Source: Cyclobacterium lianum (GTDB taxonomy: Bacteria; Bacteroidota; Bacteroidia; Cytophagales; Cyclobacteriaceae). Taken from it: a stretch of DNA of 59,184 nucleotides. The DNA lies in assembly GCF_900143075.1 (NCBI RefSeq), contig NZ_FRCY01000023.1:1-59184 (forward strand). The letters run 5' to 3'. The notes below the pieces were generated by a model. That model was not told where the DNA came from, searched no databases, and saw only the letters and a list, made by a program, of their open reading frames with translations. Position 1 is the first letter of the stretch; each line of letters opens with the position of its first letter. Position numbers and translations under genes: made by a program. Shown here piece by piece: positions 38,543-47,460 of this stretch.

Positions 38543-39218
38543 TTACTATCTATTTTCTATCTCCCATCAGGGGTGCTGTCAATGACCCACAAATAGCCTT
38601 CTTTTTTGATTCGAAAAAGGCAGACCGTGGAAATCCAAATGTATCCCCAGTGGGGGCGGCTTCAGGCAGCCACAAAATTTGAATTTTCCCTATTATCAGA
38701 GACGCAAAAACCTTTCCATTTGCTACAGAATTTCGTGGCATGGTTTTAGCCACCATATCCTTCGTTAACCAACAGTAAAAATATGATACGTTTACCACAT
38801 CCAGCCATTACCCAAACTTCGATGTACTTTAACGGAGACAAGGTAGACAAGAGGTCCAACAGGAAGACGCCAGGCACCGCAGGGGATGGTCCACGCCCCC
38901 CAAAAAGACATGAATATCCGGAACAGGAAGATGAAAAAACTGAAAAGAAAAAGAAAAAAGATTAGCCAGAAAAATACTATAAACCTGAGGGCTGCAATGA
39001 ACGGATAATATTAAGAAGTAGAAAATTGATTGATTGTGCGCTGTCTGTATTGTGGCTGGAAATAGCGGCCTGGCGGCCCACACAATCCATTTGTTTACGG
39101 TCCAACGGTTTAAATGCATGGTTTCTGAGTCATCGTCCCATCAGGGCGCTCCATATATCGACACTCGAACCCAGGCTGAAACAGGATGATCTGAGATTAA
39201 TGAGTTGACAGCAGAGAC
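38543..39218. other. 676-base region with no convincing gene
   Basis: The only candidate is a 60-codon plus-strand ORF at 38783-38965 that ends in a Glu/Lys-rich tail. Other short frames on either strand lack family features. No RNA gene, terminator or repeat was recognised. Confidence 0.5.
38783..38965 (+). CDS. Possible small basic protein
   Basis: 60 codons beginning MIRLPHPAITQTSMYF and ending in a charged Glu/Lys-rich tail (EKTEKKKKKD). There is no recognised domain, promoter or ribosome site. The polar, low-complexity tail could be real or a chance frame through A-rich DNA. Kept at low confidence because it is the only ATG-initiated frame of any length in a 676-base gap. Confidence 0.2.
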   Translation: MIRLPHPAITQTSMYFNGDKVDKRSNRKTPGTAGDGPRPPKRHEYPEQEDEKTEKKKKKD

Positions 39219-40265
39219 CTAGTTGACGTCAATTACCATCTTCCCCAGAGAGACGACCACTTTCAGCAATCGGTCATGTATGTTTTTCCTGGCGGTAGCG
39301 TACGACTCTTTATTGTAGCAATCGGTATAATCGCTCAGGTGAAGAAACAGCTTCTCACCACCATCAGTAAGTTCCACGCTAATTTTCAGGCCACTGGAAT
39401 ATTCCAATTGGACCATATCCATCTGACGCAGCTCCGGTTCACTTTTGCGGCCGGTCAACTTGTTGAAGAAAACCTGCTTTTTGTAGTCTGAAATGCTCAC
39501 CAACTCTTCGTGCATGGCGTCGGAAGGTGGCTTGGTTCGAAAGCGATCGAATATTTTTTTGTTTTCTCCTTCAGAACTGATGTTGAAGGTTTTTTCACCG
39601 TACAGTTTATACCGGATTTGAATGTCTACGTGAAAATCATAAAGACTTTTTTCCTGTCCTTTCAATTTTTTAACCAGAGAATGAATGAGGTCAAACTGTT
39701 TTTCCACATTGACATCCTTGTCCAGATCCATGATTACATGGTTTTTTTCATCAAAGGCAAGATACTCAAGAATGCCCTCATCCATGCCCATAATCCTTTC
39801 CTTCAGATCTTCGTAACCTGCATGGGATTCTTTGTACGCGCCATTATTTTTAGTGATGATTTTATCTATCTGCTGGGAAAGGATCACACTTTTAACTACC
39901 AGCTTGGTTTTATCTTCATCCAGTCCGGGAAAGCCGGCATCCGCCAAAAAGGCCTGGGCAAATAAAGCCGCCTGCTGGTGGGCATTAAAGACCAGAAATC
40001 TTTGCTCCGGATTGGGATACCCGATGATGGTTCTTTTCAAATCATGATCAAAGCCCAGAACAAAGTCAAAATCCTGTCCTTTGATCTTTTCCAATGCAGG
40101 CAATAAAAACTTATAGTTGAGGTTTTCGTCAGAGACCTTTTCAGTATCATAAAACAAGGATTCCGCCGGGCATTCGCTGGCAAACTTTGTCCCTTTGGCT
40201 GGTTCCGGCAGGTAAATTAAACCCTTGGGCGTAACATTAACATCAACAGGCTGGTCGTTATCCAT
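39219..40265 (-). CDS. Hypothetical cytosolic protein, unrecognised
   Basis: 348 aa from the ATG at 40265 (MDNDQPVDVNV); a 14-residue longer start at 40307 is less typical. There is no signal, no membrane helix and no motif I can name. The composition is charged, with mixed alpha/beta character. Segments include FDFVLGFDHDLKRTIIGYP, LVVKSVILSQQIDKIITKN and MVQLEYSSGLKISVELTDGG. It has flanking gaps on both sides and no obvious partner. The codon pattern is like its neighbours and length argues for a real gene. Confidence 0.65.
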   Translation of the reverse strand: MDNDQPVDVNVTPKGLIYLPEPAKGTKFASECPAESLFYDTEKVSDENLNYKFLLPALEKIKGQDFDFVLGFDHDLKRTIIGYPNPEQRFLVFNAHQQAALFAQAFLADAGFPGLDEDKTKLVVKSVILSQQIDKIITKNNGAYKESHAGYEDLKERIMGMDEGILEYLAFDEKNHVIMDLDKDVNVEKQFDLIHSLVKKLKGQEKSLYDFHVDIQIRYKLYGEKTFNISSEGENKKIFDRFRTKPPSDAMHEELVSISDYKKQVFFNKLTGRKSEPELRQMDMVQLEYSSGLKISVELTDGGEKLFLHLSDYTDCYNKESYATARKNIHDRLLKVVVSLGKMVIDVN

Positions 40266-40583
40266 TGCTATACTTTTTTCTTGTTTGCGTATGTACCTTG
40301 GGTACATCTCCGATGTGCTGGCCCGGACAATATTTCGTTTTTCTCCTGAAATTCCGGGCGGAAGGATTAATGTTCAAAATTATGTTTTAAAAAACCACAA
40401 AACAAGTATGAAACCCATCCTTTGATAAATAATCTGGATTTCAAACATAAAATTGGGGTGGATTGGTCCAAATGAACAATTTTCGAAAACATAGGGTGAG
40501 TTCATTGCGCAATTACCTTAAAAAATCACAGTTGACCGCTGAATTTTCAGGCTTGTTCCTACGCTTGTCTGCAAAACCGGGCC
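40266..40583. other. Gap upstream of the unrecognised gene
   Basis: About 318 bases, AT-rich near 40370-40450. Nothing with a clear function was seen. It would hold the promoter of the 348-residue gene and the trailer of the sulfotransferase-like gene. Confidence 0.5.
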
Positions 40584-41315
40584 TCAGACTGAAAAAGCCA
40601 GGATTTTCCGGTACAGGGGCTCGCAGTCGGCCAATAATGGTAGCAGATACTCCGGAAAGGCTTCTTCTTTTGGCTGATAAGGTTGAAATCCCGTAGATTT
40701 GTGCACATTCTGGTACCAATACCGGGCCCACACGCCGTCTTCGGGGATAGGGCCTGCTTCCCACTGCAGCATGTGCGGATCAAAGGGGATCTCACAGGAT
40801 TCGCATAGTTTCCTGAGCTGGCCTTCGGTGTCCTGTAAGAATTTTTTTGCATCCAATACCAGAAAAGGGAATTTGTGCTCCTGCAGGTATTGCAGTAAGT
40901 CCCACTGCATGGCATAGCCGATGTCCTCCATGGCTGGCTTTTCTATGACCTTGGAAAACGACAGCAGCATTTCCTTTGGCTCTCTGGTCAGGATGATATT
41001 GATTCCCTTTCCCATGAACGACCAGTCTAATCCAATCAGGTGATGGGTCATGTTTTTGAAAAATGCTACGGGTTTTTCAAAGGTCCCCAGCATGTGACTG
41101 ACTACTTTGTCCCCATCGTTTTCCATGCAGGAAAGGATTTCATCCGCTCCGGGGTGCAGGGGTTTGGCAGGTGAAAGCCTGAGATAGTGGGCATAGAGGG
41201 GCTCATCTTCCACCAACGTATCCTTTCTGCTCGCAAATCCATACATCAGGGCGGTGGAGATGTTCCTCGGTCCAGACCAGAGGAAAAGTCTTTTGGTCTC
41301 TTGTAAGGCACTCAT
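40584..41315 (-). CDS. Sulfotransferase-like P-loop protein
   Basis: 243 aa of the sulfotransferase-type P-loop fold. The 5'-phosphosulfate loop is LWSGPRNISTALMYGF at residues 12-27, with the PRNxST variant, and the 3'-phosphate region is near NIILTREPKEMLLSFSKV. Homologues are often annotated as branched-chain-aminotransferase-like because in some plants, from memory, this domain is fused to a class IV aminotransferase. Here the aminotransferase is the overlapping upstream gene (ATGA). Substrate unknown; the pairing implies action on one amino-acid-derived compound. Confidence 0.78.
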   Translation of the reverse strand: MSALQETKRLFLWSGPRNISTALMYGFASRKDTLVEDEPLYAHYLRLSPAKPLHPGADEILSCMENDGDKVVSHMLGTFEKPVAFFKNMTHHLIGLDWSFMGKGINIILTREPKEMLLSFSKVIEKPAMEDIGYAMQWDLLQYLQEHKFPFLVLDAKKFLQDTEGQLRKLCESCEIPFDPHMLQWEAGPIPEDGVWARYWYQNVHKSTGFQPYQPKEEAFPEYLLPLLADCEPLYRKILAFSV

Positions 41316-42226
41316 CGCTGTATTTCCTGTTCAATTAAATTCTCATAGCCTGTCCGGATTTGCCTGGTGATCGGTCCTGCTCCCGTAGCCCCTATGGGCT
41401 TACCGTCTATTTTAATCACTGGAGTTAGCCCCCCAAAGGTTCCGGTAACAAAGGCTTCGTCGGCTCCATACACATCAAAAAGGGAAAAGTTCTTTTGCAG
41501 GCAGGTGATGCCATTTTCCCGGCAGATGCGGATCACGTTGCCTCTGGTGATACCATTCATGCAATACTGACCGGTGGAAGTCCATACCTCACCGTCTTTT
41601 ACCATAAAAAAATTGGTCGCATTGCAGGTGGACACAAAGCCGTGGATGTCCAGCATCAGGGCTTCATCTGCGCCAGCTTCCAGGGCTTGAATGAGGGCCT
41701 GGACCTCATGTAGCTTGCTATGGCAATTCAGCCTGGGATCCAGATAATCCGGAGACCCACGCCTGATGGTGCTGGTAAACAGGCTGACCCCCTGATTTTT
41801 ACTTTCATCGCCAGCTTCCTTGTGCTCTGCAATGATGACCAGGTTTGGCCCTGAAATGGTCAGCCTGGGATCCTGGGAAGGCGTGGCCTTAATGCCACGG
41901 GTGAGCATTACCCTCACATGTATATGATCCTGCATGCCATTGATATCAAGGGTTTTTTGGATATGTCCTACCAATTCCTCCCTGGAGAAGGGAATAGGTA
42001 TCCCGACCACCTTGGCCGATTGCCACAGACGATCCAGGTGTAGATCGATAAACACAAGGCAGCCCTTGTGAACCCTGAATGCTTCCCAAACGCCGTCCCC
42101 CACGAGGTATCCGCTATCGAATACCGATATTTTCGCTGCTTCTCTGGGAAAAAATTCCCCGTTGATAAAGATTTTCACCGACTTGTTTCTCGCATCCTCT
42201 TTTGCCTGATGTGTACCCTTGACCAT
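41312..42226 (-). CDS. Class IV PLP aminotransferase (BCAT/DAAT-like)
   Basis: 304 aa of fold-type IV. The PLP lysine is Lys171 in LNCHSKLHEVQAL. N-terminal FINGEFFPREAAKISVFDSGYLVGDGVWEAFRV-type sequence and the late GFVSTCNATNFFMVKDGEVWTS motif are typical of the branched-chain/D-amino-acid aminotransferase and aminodeoxychorismate lyase group. Exact substrate is not readable; the HSK signature departs from the standard ilvE motif. It overlaps the sulfotransferase-like gene by 4 bases and lies just past thrC. Confidence 0.85.
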   Translation of the reverse strand: MVKGTHQAKEDARNKSVKIFINGEFFPREAAKISVFDSGYLVGDGVWEAFRVHKGCLVFIDLHLDRLWQSAKVVGIPIPFSREELVGHIQKTLDINGMQDHIHVRVMLTRGIKATPSQDPRLTISGPNLVIIAEHKEAGDESKNQGVSLFTSTIRRGSPDYLDPRLNCHSKLHEVQALIQALEAGADEALMLDIHGFVSTCNATNFFMVKDGEVWTSTGQYCMNGITRGNVIRICRENGITCLQKNFSLFDVYGADEAFVTGTFGGLTPVIKIDGKPIGATGAGPITRQIRTGYENLIEQEIQR

Positions 42227-42293
42227 AGATTTCTGAATGTTTTGCTATTTTAAACCCGAAATATGCACTTCGGAACGCTATTGCATACCGTTT

Positions 42294-43607
42294 CTAATTA
42301 TTTACCGGCTTTCGACGCGAAAGCAGATATTGTTTGAAAGCCTGGTAATCGTTTTCCATGGATTCCACTTTTTTATCCTTTTCGAGAAAAGCCTGCAATC
42401 GGTCCGGAAGCTCAAGCTCAATGGAGAGGGTTTCCTCCACTACATTCCGGAATTTACCGGGATGGGCCGTTTCCAGAAAAATACCCGTATAGGCATAGGG
42501 ATCGGTTGCCATAAAATCCTTTAATCCCAAATAGGCCACTGCACCATGAGGATCCATGGTATAGCCGGTCTGCGCCCTGACCTCCTGCATGGATTGCCGG
42601 GTCATTTCGTCCGTGTAAAAACAGCCCTTCACTTTTTCCCGAAGTCTTGCGGCATCATTGCCAAAAAGTGCCAGTAGCCGGTAGAAATTGCTGGGATTGC
42701 CCACATCCATGCTGTTGCTGATGGTCTGGAGTGAGGGCTTGGCCAGGAATTCTTCTCCCTGGAGGTAGTCAGGCACCACCTTGTTGATATTTGTGGCGGC
42801 GACGAAATTTGCTACCGGCAAACCCATTCTTTCTGCCAGAATTCCGGCAGCGAGGTTACCGAAATTGCCACTGGGAACTGAAAACACCAATTTTTTATCC
42901 TTTTCAGGTAGTCGGGAATAGGCATAAAAATAATAGAGACACTGGGGGATCCACCTTGCAATATTGATCGAATTGGCGGATGTCAGCAACATGTGTTGGT
43001 TCAGTTCGGGATCCAGAAAAGCTTGCTTGACCATTTTCTGGCAATCATCAAATACCCCGGCCACTTCTATTGCACGGATATTTCCCCCAAGGGTGGTGAA
43101 TTGTTTTTCCTGCAATTCGCTTACCTTTCCGGAGGGGTAAAGGATGATCACTTCCACCCCTTCTACTCCGAAAAATCCATTGGCTACGGCACTACCGGTA
43201 TCGCCGGAGGTAGCCACGAGTACTTTCAGCTCACGCTTTTCCTGGAGCATGCTCATCAGACTGGAACAAAACCTGGCACCAAAATCCTTAAATGCCAGCG
43301 TAGGGCCATGAAACAGTTCGAGCGCATAGACGTTTTCTTCTACCTTTACCAGAGGGGCATCGAAGCTGAGTGTGTGATCGACCAGCGCTTTGATTTGCTC
43401 ACTGTTCAGGTCCTCTGCAAAGAGGGCCTCAACGATTTCATAGCCCATTTCCCGGAATGAAAGTTCGGGAAGGCGATCGAAAAAAGTTTCAGGAAGCAAG
43501 GGGATTCTTTCCGGCATGTACAGGCCCTGATCAGGTGCCAGTCCTTTGATGACGGCCTCTTTCAGATCGACCTGATGGGCTGGATTATTGGTACTGTAAT
43601 AGTTCAT
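42294..43607 (-). CDS. thrC: Threonine synthase
   Basis: PLP enzyme converting O-phosphohomoserine to threonine, last step of the pathway. From ATG 43607 it has 437 aa (MNYYSTNN); a longer reading would overlap thrB and lacks family sequence. The PLP lysine is Lys107 in LFHGPTLAFKDFG, and the glycine-rich phosphate site is ATSGDTGSAVANGF. Third gene of thrABC, 28 bases after thrB. Confidence 0.95.
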   Translation of the reverse strand: MNYYSTNNPAHQVDLKEAVIKGLAPDQGLYMPERIPLLPETFFDRLPELSFREMGYEIVEALFAEDLNSEQIKALVDHTLSFDAPLVKVEENVYALELFHGPTLAFKDFGARFCSSLMSMLQEKRELKVLVATSGDTGSAVANGFFGVEGVEVIILYPSGKVSELQEKQFTTLGGNIRAIEVAGVFDDCQKMVKQAFLDPELNQHMLLTSANSINIARWIPQCLYYFYAYSRLPEKDKKLVFSVPSGNFGNLAAGILAERMGLPVANFVAATNINKVVPDYLQGEEFLAKPSLQTISNSMDVGNPSNFYRLLALFGNDAARLREKVKGCFYTDEMTRQSMQEVRAQTGYTMDPHGAVAYLGLKDFMATDPYAYTGIFLETAHPGKFRNVVEETLSIELELPDRLQAFLEKDKKVESMENDYQAFKQYLLSRRKPVNN

Positions 43608-43635
43608 GTCAAATGGTATCCTGGGGTAAATAGGT

Positions 43636-44580
43636 TCAGATCTCTTCTTCCATGATATAGGCCCCGCGGGTATTGATAGCGGAAACATACAAGTCTATGG
43701 GAAGCTGCATTTTATCGAATACATTTTGGGCCAGCCTACTGACCTCCCAGGCGATTTCTTCAGAGGGAGAGAGGATAAAAATGGTAGGTCCGGAACCGGA
43801 AATACCGCATCCCAGTGCACCGGCAGGCTTGATCCCCTCTTTCACTTCATCGTATCCGGGTATCAACACCGAGCGGGAAGGCTCTGCGATCACATCATTA
43901 AGGGAACGGCTGATAAGTGCCATGTCTTCCTGAAACAGGCCAGCTACCAGGCCTGCGATGTTTCCGGATTGGGTAGTGGCATCCTGCAGAGAAACATTTC
44001 GCCGGAGCACACTTCTGGAATCGTAGGTATTGAGCACCAGGTGAGGATGGACAAGGGTGCAATACAAGCCCCTCGGCACATGCAGGGGAATTACATCCAG
44101 GGGCTGGTACTCGCGGATCAACACAAAACCGCCCAGGAGCGCCGGCGACACGTTGTCGGCATGTGCGGCCCCACAGGCAATCCGCTCGGATTCCATGGCA
44201 AAGGGAAGGAGGTCCTTCTTCTCAAACGGGTTTCCCAGCAGGGTATTGGCAGCCACCAATGCGGCTACAGCACTGGCCGCACTTGACCCCATACCGCTGC
44301 CCAGAGGCAAACCTTTGTACAGATCAATTTCCAATCCTCCTGAAAAATCCAGTTCTTTCAGCATGGCCATGATGGCTACACTACAGGTGTTTTTCTCCGG
44401 CTCGTAGGGCAGCTTGCCTTTATCACCGCTGATTGTCTTTACCCTTACACCGGGACTATCCGAAAGGCTGACACTTACTTTATCTCCAAGGTCTTCCACC
44501 GCAAAACCCAGAATATCGAAGCCACAGGAAACGTTGGCCACAGTTGCCGGGGCGAAGGCGGTTACTTTTTGCTTTTCCAT
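43636..44580 (-). CDS. thrB: Homoserine kinase
   Basis: GHMP-family kinase, 314 aa, phosphorylating homoserine for ThrC. The ATP loop GLPLGSGMGSSAASA lies near residues 85-99, with ATVANVSCGFDILGFA at the N-terminus and GCGISGSGPTIFIL near the C-terminus. It begins one base after the thrA stop and is followed closely by thrC, so the three genes form one operon. Confidence 0.96.
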   Translation of the reverse strand: MEKQKVTAFAPATVANVSCGFDILGFAVEDLGDKVSVSLSDSPGVRVKTISGDKGKLPYEPEKNTCSVAIMAMLKELDFSGGLEIDLYKGLPLGSGMGSSAASAVAALVAANTLLGNPFEKKDLLPFAMESERIACGAAHADNVSPALLGGFVLIREYQPLDVIPLHVPRGLYCTLVHPHLVLNTYDSRSVLRRNVSLQDATTQSGNIAGLVAGLFQEDMALISRSLNDVIAEPSRSVLIPGYDEVKEGIKPAGALGCGISGSGPTIFILSPSEEIAWEVSRLAQNVFDKMQLPIDLYVSAINTRGAYIMEEEI

Positions 44581-44581
44581 C

Positions 44582-47029
44582 TTACCTAGAATAATTGCCT
44601 AATCTGATGATATCCGCGAATACGCCGGCAGCAGTTACATCTGCTCCTGCCCCGGGGCCCCTGATGATCATGGGAAATTCGTGGTACCGTTCGGTGGTAA
44701 ACAATATCATGTTGTCGCTGCCCACCAGAGAATAGAAAGGGTGCTTGCTGTCTACCGATTTGAGCCCTACTGTGGCTTTTCCATTTTCCAGTACAGCCAT
44801 AAACCTGAGTTTCTCATTCTTGTTATCGGCCTCAGCCAACAGCTCCTTAAAATGCCCGTCATGTTCCGCCAGCTTTTTGAGAAATTCATCTACCGACTCT
44901 ATATGGGCACAATCCTCTGGTACCATACTTTGCACGGACACATCCTCAAAATGCAATTCCTGCTCAGCTTCTCTTCCCAGAATCAGGATTTTTCTGGCTA
45001 CATCCATTCCGCTAAGGTCGTCGCGGGGATCAGGCTCGGTATAGCCTTTTTCTTTGGCCTGTGCCACTACCTCGCTGAAAGGAATACCTTTGCTCAGCTC
45101 ACTGAAAATGTAATTCATTGATCCACTGAGTACGCCCTCGATTTTGAGTACCTTGTCTCCACTCAGGATCAGGTCCTGAAGGGTGTTGATCACCGGCAGG
45201 CCTGCTGCGACGTTTGTCTCATAAAAAAACTTGATATTCCGCTGGCCGGAGAGTTTTTTCAATGACTTGTATTTTTCCAGCGATCCCGAGTTTGCTTTTT
45301 TATTTGGGGTGACGATAGCTACCTTGGACTCCAGCACCCTGTCATAGGTATCTGCGACTTCCTGGCTGGCAGTACAGTCTACCAGTACCGAGTTGGAAAA
45401 ATTCATGCTGTTCATGGTATTCAGAAATACCGGCAGGTTCATGGGCAGGTCTTTTTCTGAAGGCACGGGAACGGTACTCAGGTCAAAACCATCCTCATCA
45501 AATGCCATATACCTGGAATTCGCCAGACCGTGGATTTTGATGTCCAGCATGTAGTCTTCCTGCAATTTACTCAGTTGGCTCTGGATCATTTTAATCAGCG
45601 TCTTTCCGATCAGTCCCACGCCCACTAAAAACACATGCAAGACCTTGTTATCCGATAAAAAGAAGGCCTCATGCAGTGCATTCAGTCCCTTCTGGAGATC
45701 TGATTGCTTGATGACTGCGGAAATATTCAGCTCAGAACTTCCCTGTGCAATGGCTGAGACGTTGATATTGTTGCGGCCCAGGGCCTGGAAAAGCCTCCCG
45801 CTGGCACCCGGAAAATGCTTCATGTTTTCCCCCACCACAGCGATCACTGCCATGTTTGGCATGATCTGGACCTTGTCCATCTCGCCGGCAAGTATTTCGT
45901 AATGAAATTCTTTCTCCAGTACTTCCCTGGCCGTCTCCGCATCTTCACTTTTGATGGCGATGCATATGCTGTGTTCGGAAGAGGCCTGACTGATCAGCAC
46001 CACGTTGATAGCGGCCTGGGCGAGTGTCCCGAATACCCTGCTGCTCACGCCGACCACTTCCACCAGACCGGAACCCTGCACATTGAGCAGGGAAATCTGG
46101 CTCAGGGAAGAAATGCCCTTAATCAGCTTGTTGGTTTCGGAAGTTTCACAGATGAGCGTGCCCTCGTCCTCAGGTCTGAATGTATTTTTGATAAAAATGG
46201 GCACTTTACGCTTCATGGCCGGCTGCATGGTGGCAGGAAATACCACCTTTGCTCCGAAATGCGAAAGCTCCATCGCTTCATTGTAGCTGAGCTGGGGTAT
46301 GGTGATGGCCGAATATACCAGCCTGGGGTCTGCCGTCATCACTCCCGAGACATCGGTCCAGATCTCCAGTGCCTCAGCTTTTAATGCTGCGGCAAAAATC
46401 GCTGCCGTATAATCCGATCCGCTCCTGCCCAGGGTAGTAGTCTCCCCTTTGGCGGTAGAGGCAATAAAACCCGTGATTACCAGCAAACCTTTGTGTTTGG
46501 AGTAATAATCGTAGATCAACTGATTGGTGGTGGGGAATATTACTTTTGCGTTGCCAAAACGGTCATTGGTTCGGATCAGATCTCTGGCGTCCACAAAATG
46601 GGTGTTGAGCTGGCTTTCTCTCAATGCCTCCGCCATGATAAAGGCAGAAATACGCTCTCCGAAACTCACTACATAATCTGAGGTGCGCGGAGAAAACTCC
46701 TTGATCAGGAAAATGCCATGGTACAGGTCTTCCAACTCATTGAACCTGATTTTGACAAAGGTCAGTACCGCAGATTGCTTTTGTACCGGAATCAGGCTTT
46801 TGACCAGCTGCAAGTGGCGTTTTTCCATGGACAGCAACAGGGGCTGGTATTCCGTATCATTTTGCCTTGCCAGCCTGGCACATTCCAGCAAATCTTCAGT
46901 CACTCCTCCAAATGCTGAAAAAACTACAGCTATGTCACTTTTTTGGGAGGCTTTCTTTACAATGGAAAGAACATTCTTTATCCTTTCCAGATCAGCGATA
47001 GACGAACCTCCGAATTTTAATATTTTCAT
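44582..47029 (-). CDS. thrA: Bifunctional aspartate kinase/homoserine dehydrogenase
   Basis: 815 aa fusion that catalyses the first and third steps from aspartate to homoserine. The aspartate kinase domain (about 1-290) starts KFGGSSIADLERI. A pair of ACT domains (about 315-460) should bind threonine for feedback inhibition. The homoserine dehydrogenase domain follows (about 465-815), with VFLVGVGLIGKTLI and the late DDLSGMDVARKILILGREA. It is the first gene of thrABC. A leader peptide gene with threonine and isoleucine codons lies 84 bases upstream. Confidence 0.96.
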   Translation of the reverse strand: MKILKFGGSSIADLERIKNVLSIVKKASQKSDIAVVFSAFGGVTEDLLECARLARQNDTEYQPLLLSMEKRHLQLVKSLIPVQKQSAVLTFVKIRFNELEDLYHGIFLIKEFSPRTSDYVVSFGERISAFIMAEALRESQLNTHFVDARDLIRTNDRFGNAKVIFPTTNQLIYDYYSKHKGLLVITGFIASTAKGETTTLGRSGSDYTAAIFAAALKAEALEIWTDVSGVMTADPRLVYSAITIPQLSYNEAMELSHFGAKVVFPATMQPAMKRKVPIFIKNTFRPEDEGTLICETSETNKLIKGISSLSQISLLNVQGSGLVEVVGVSSRVFGTLAQAAINVVLISQASSEHSICIAIKSEDAETAREVLEKEFHYEILAGEMDKVQIMPNMAVIAVVGENMKHFPGASGRLFQALGRNNINVSAIAQGSSELNISAVIKQSDLQKGLNALHEAFFLSDNKVLHVFLVGVGLIGKTLIKMIQSQLSKLQEDYMLDIKIHGLANSRYMAFDEDGFDLSTVPVPSEKDLPMNLPVFLNTMNSMNFSNSVLVDCTASQEVADTYDRVLESKVAIVTPNKKANSGSLEKYKSLKKLSGQRNIKFFYETNVAAGLPVINTLQDLILSGDKVLKIEGVLSGSMNYIFSELSKGIPFSEVVAQAKEKGYTEPDPRDDLSGMDVARKILILGREAEQELHFEDVSVQSMVPEDCAHIESVDEFLKKLAEHDGHFKELLAEADNKNEKLRFMAVLENGKATVGLKSVDSKHPFYSLVGSDNMILFTTERYHEFPMIIRGPGAGADVTAAGVFADIIRLGNYSR

Positions 47030-47060
47030 TGCTACTTATTATCGGTTAAAATGTAATGGA

Positions 47061-47081
47061 AAAGGCCGGCAGAGGACCTTT
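47061..47081 (-). promoter_or_regulatory. Possible thr attenuator terminator hairpin
   Basis: Minus-strand AAAGGTC (47081-47075) pairs with GGCCTTT (47067-47061), loop of 7, then one more T before CC. It is a weak terminator by itself, placed between the leader stop and thrA. Confidence 0.45.
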
Positions 47082-47107
47082 GGGTACTGGAGTAATATGG
47101 ATCAAAC

Positions 47108-47122
47108 ACGGGATTACCCCGT
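47108..47122 (-). promoter_or_regulatory. Hairpin over the leader peptide stop codon
   Basis: ACGGG (47122-47118) pairs with CCCGT (47112-47108), with the TAA stop of the leader in the loop. A ribosome paused on the Thr codons just upstream would change its formation. Confidence 0.5.
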
Positions 47123-47224
47123 AATAAATGTGGTGGTGATGCCGCTAAAAAATAGTATGCAGTTTGCCGTCCGAAAAGATTCGGAATTCGAAAGATTTGA
47201 AATAATTTTTACTGCGAAAACCAT
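47114..47224 (-). CDS. thr operon leader peptide
   Basis: A 36-residue ORF, too short for routine calling, that ends SGITTTFITG-stop. The last ten codons hold four threonine and two isoleucine codons (ATC ACC ACC ACA TTT ATT ACG GGG), the pattern by which Proteobacterial thrL senses charged tRNA. The stop is 84 bases before thrA on the same strand. A hairpin spans the stop and a second one follows. A promoter candidate sits at 47244-47274. Inference: thrABC is controlled by translation-coupled attenuation. The weak T-run after the second hairpin is the main doubt. Confidence 0.65.
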   Translation of the reverse strand: MVFAVKIISNLSNSESFRTANCILFFSGITTTFITG

Positions 47225-47243
47225 GCTTCTTTGTTTGAAGAGA

Positions 47244-47274
47244 CAATTCTAAGGACAAATTTTATATATCACAA
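47244..47274 (-). promoter_or_regulatory. Candidate thr operon promoter
   Basis: Minus strand TTG (47274-47272), 20-base spacer, TAGAATTG (47251-47244), one mismatch from TAnnTTTG. It would start transcription about 15 bases before the leader peptide ATG. Confidence 0.45.
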
Positions 47275-47460
47275 GTTTTTTTGGCTAGAAATACCCTTCC
47301 GGTGGCTGATAAAAAACTGATTACCAATCCCCGAAAGCTTGGCGGACAACCAGCGTCTTTTTCGGAGAACAGGGCCTGCACTCCAGGTGCCGGGTCCTTC
47401 TGAAAGCGACTTCTTTATCCACCTCAGGTCTGCGAAATATTCCTGGCTATCAAACCATGC

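Noticed and set aside
38550-38798. 82-codon minus-strand frame in the 676-base gap
   Set aside because: No signal, domain or promoter; composition unconvincing.
46683-47252. 189-codon plus-strand frame over the thrA start and leader
   Set aside because: Antisense to thrA and the thr leader; composition not protein-like.
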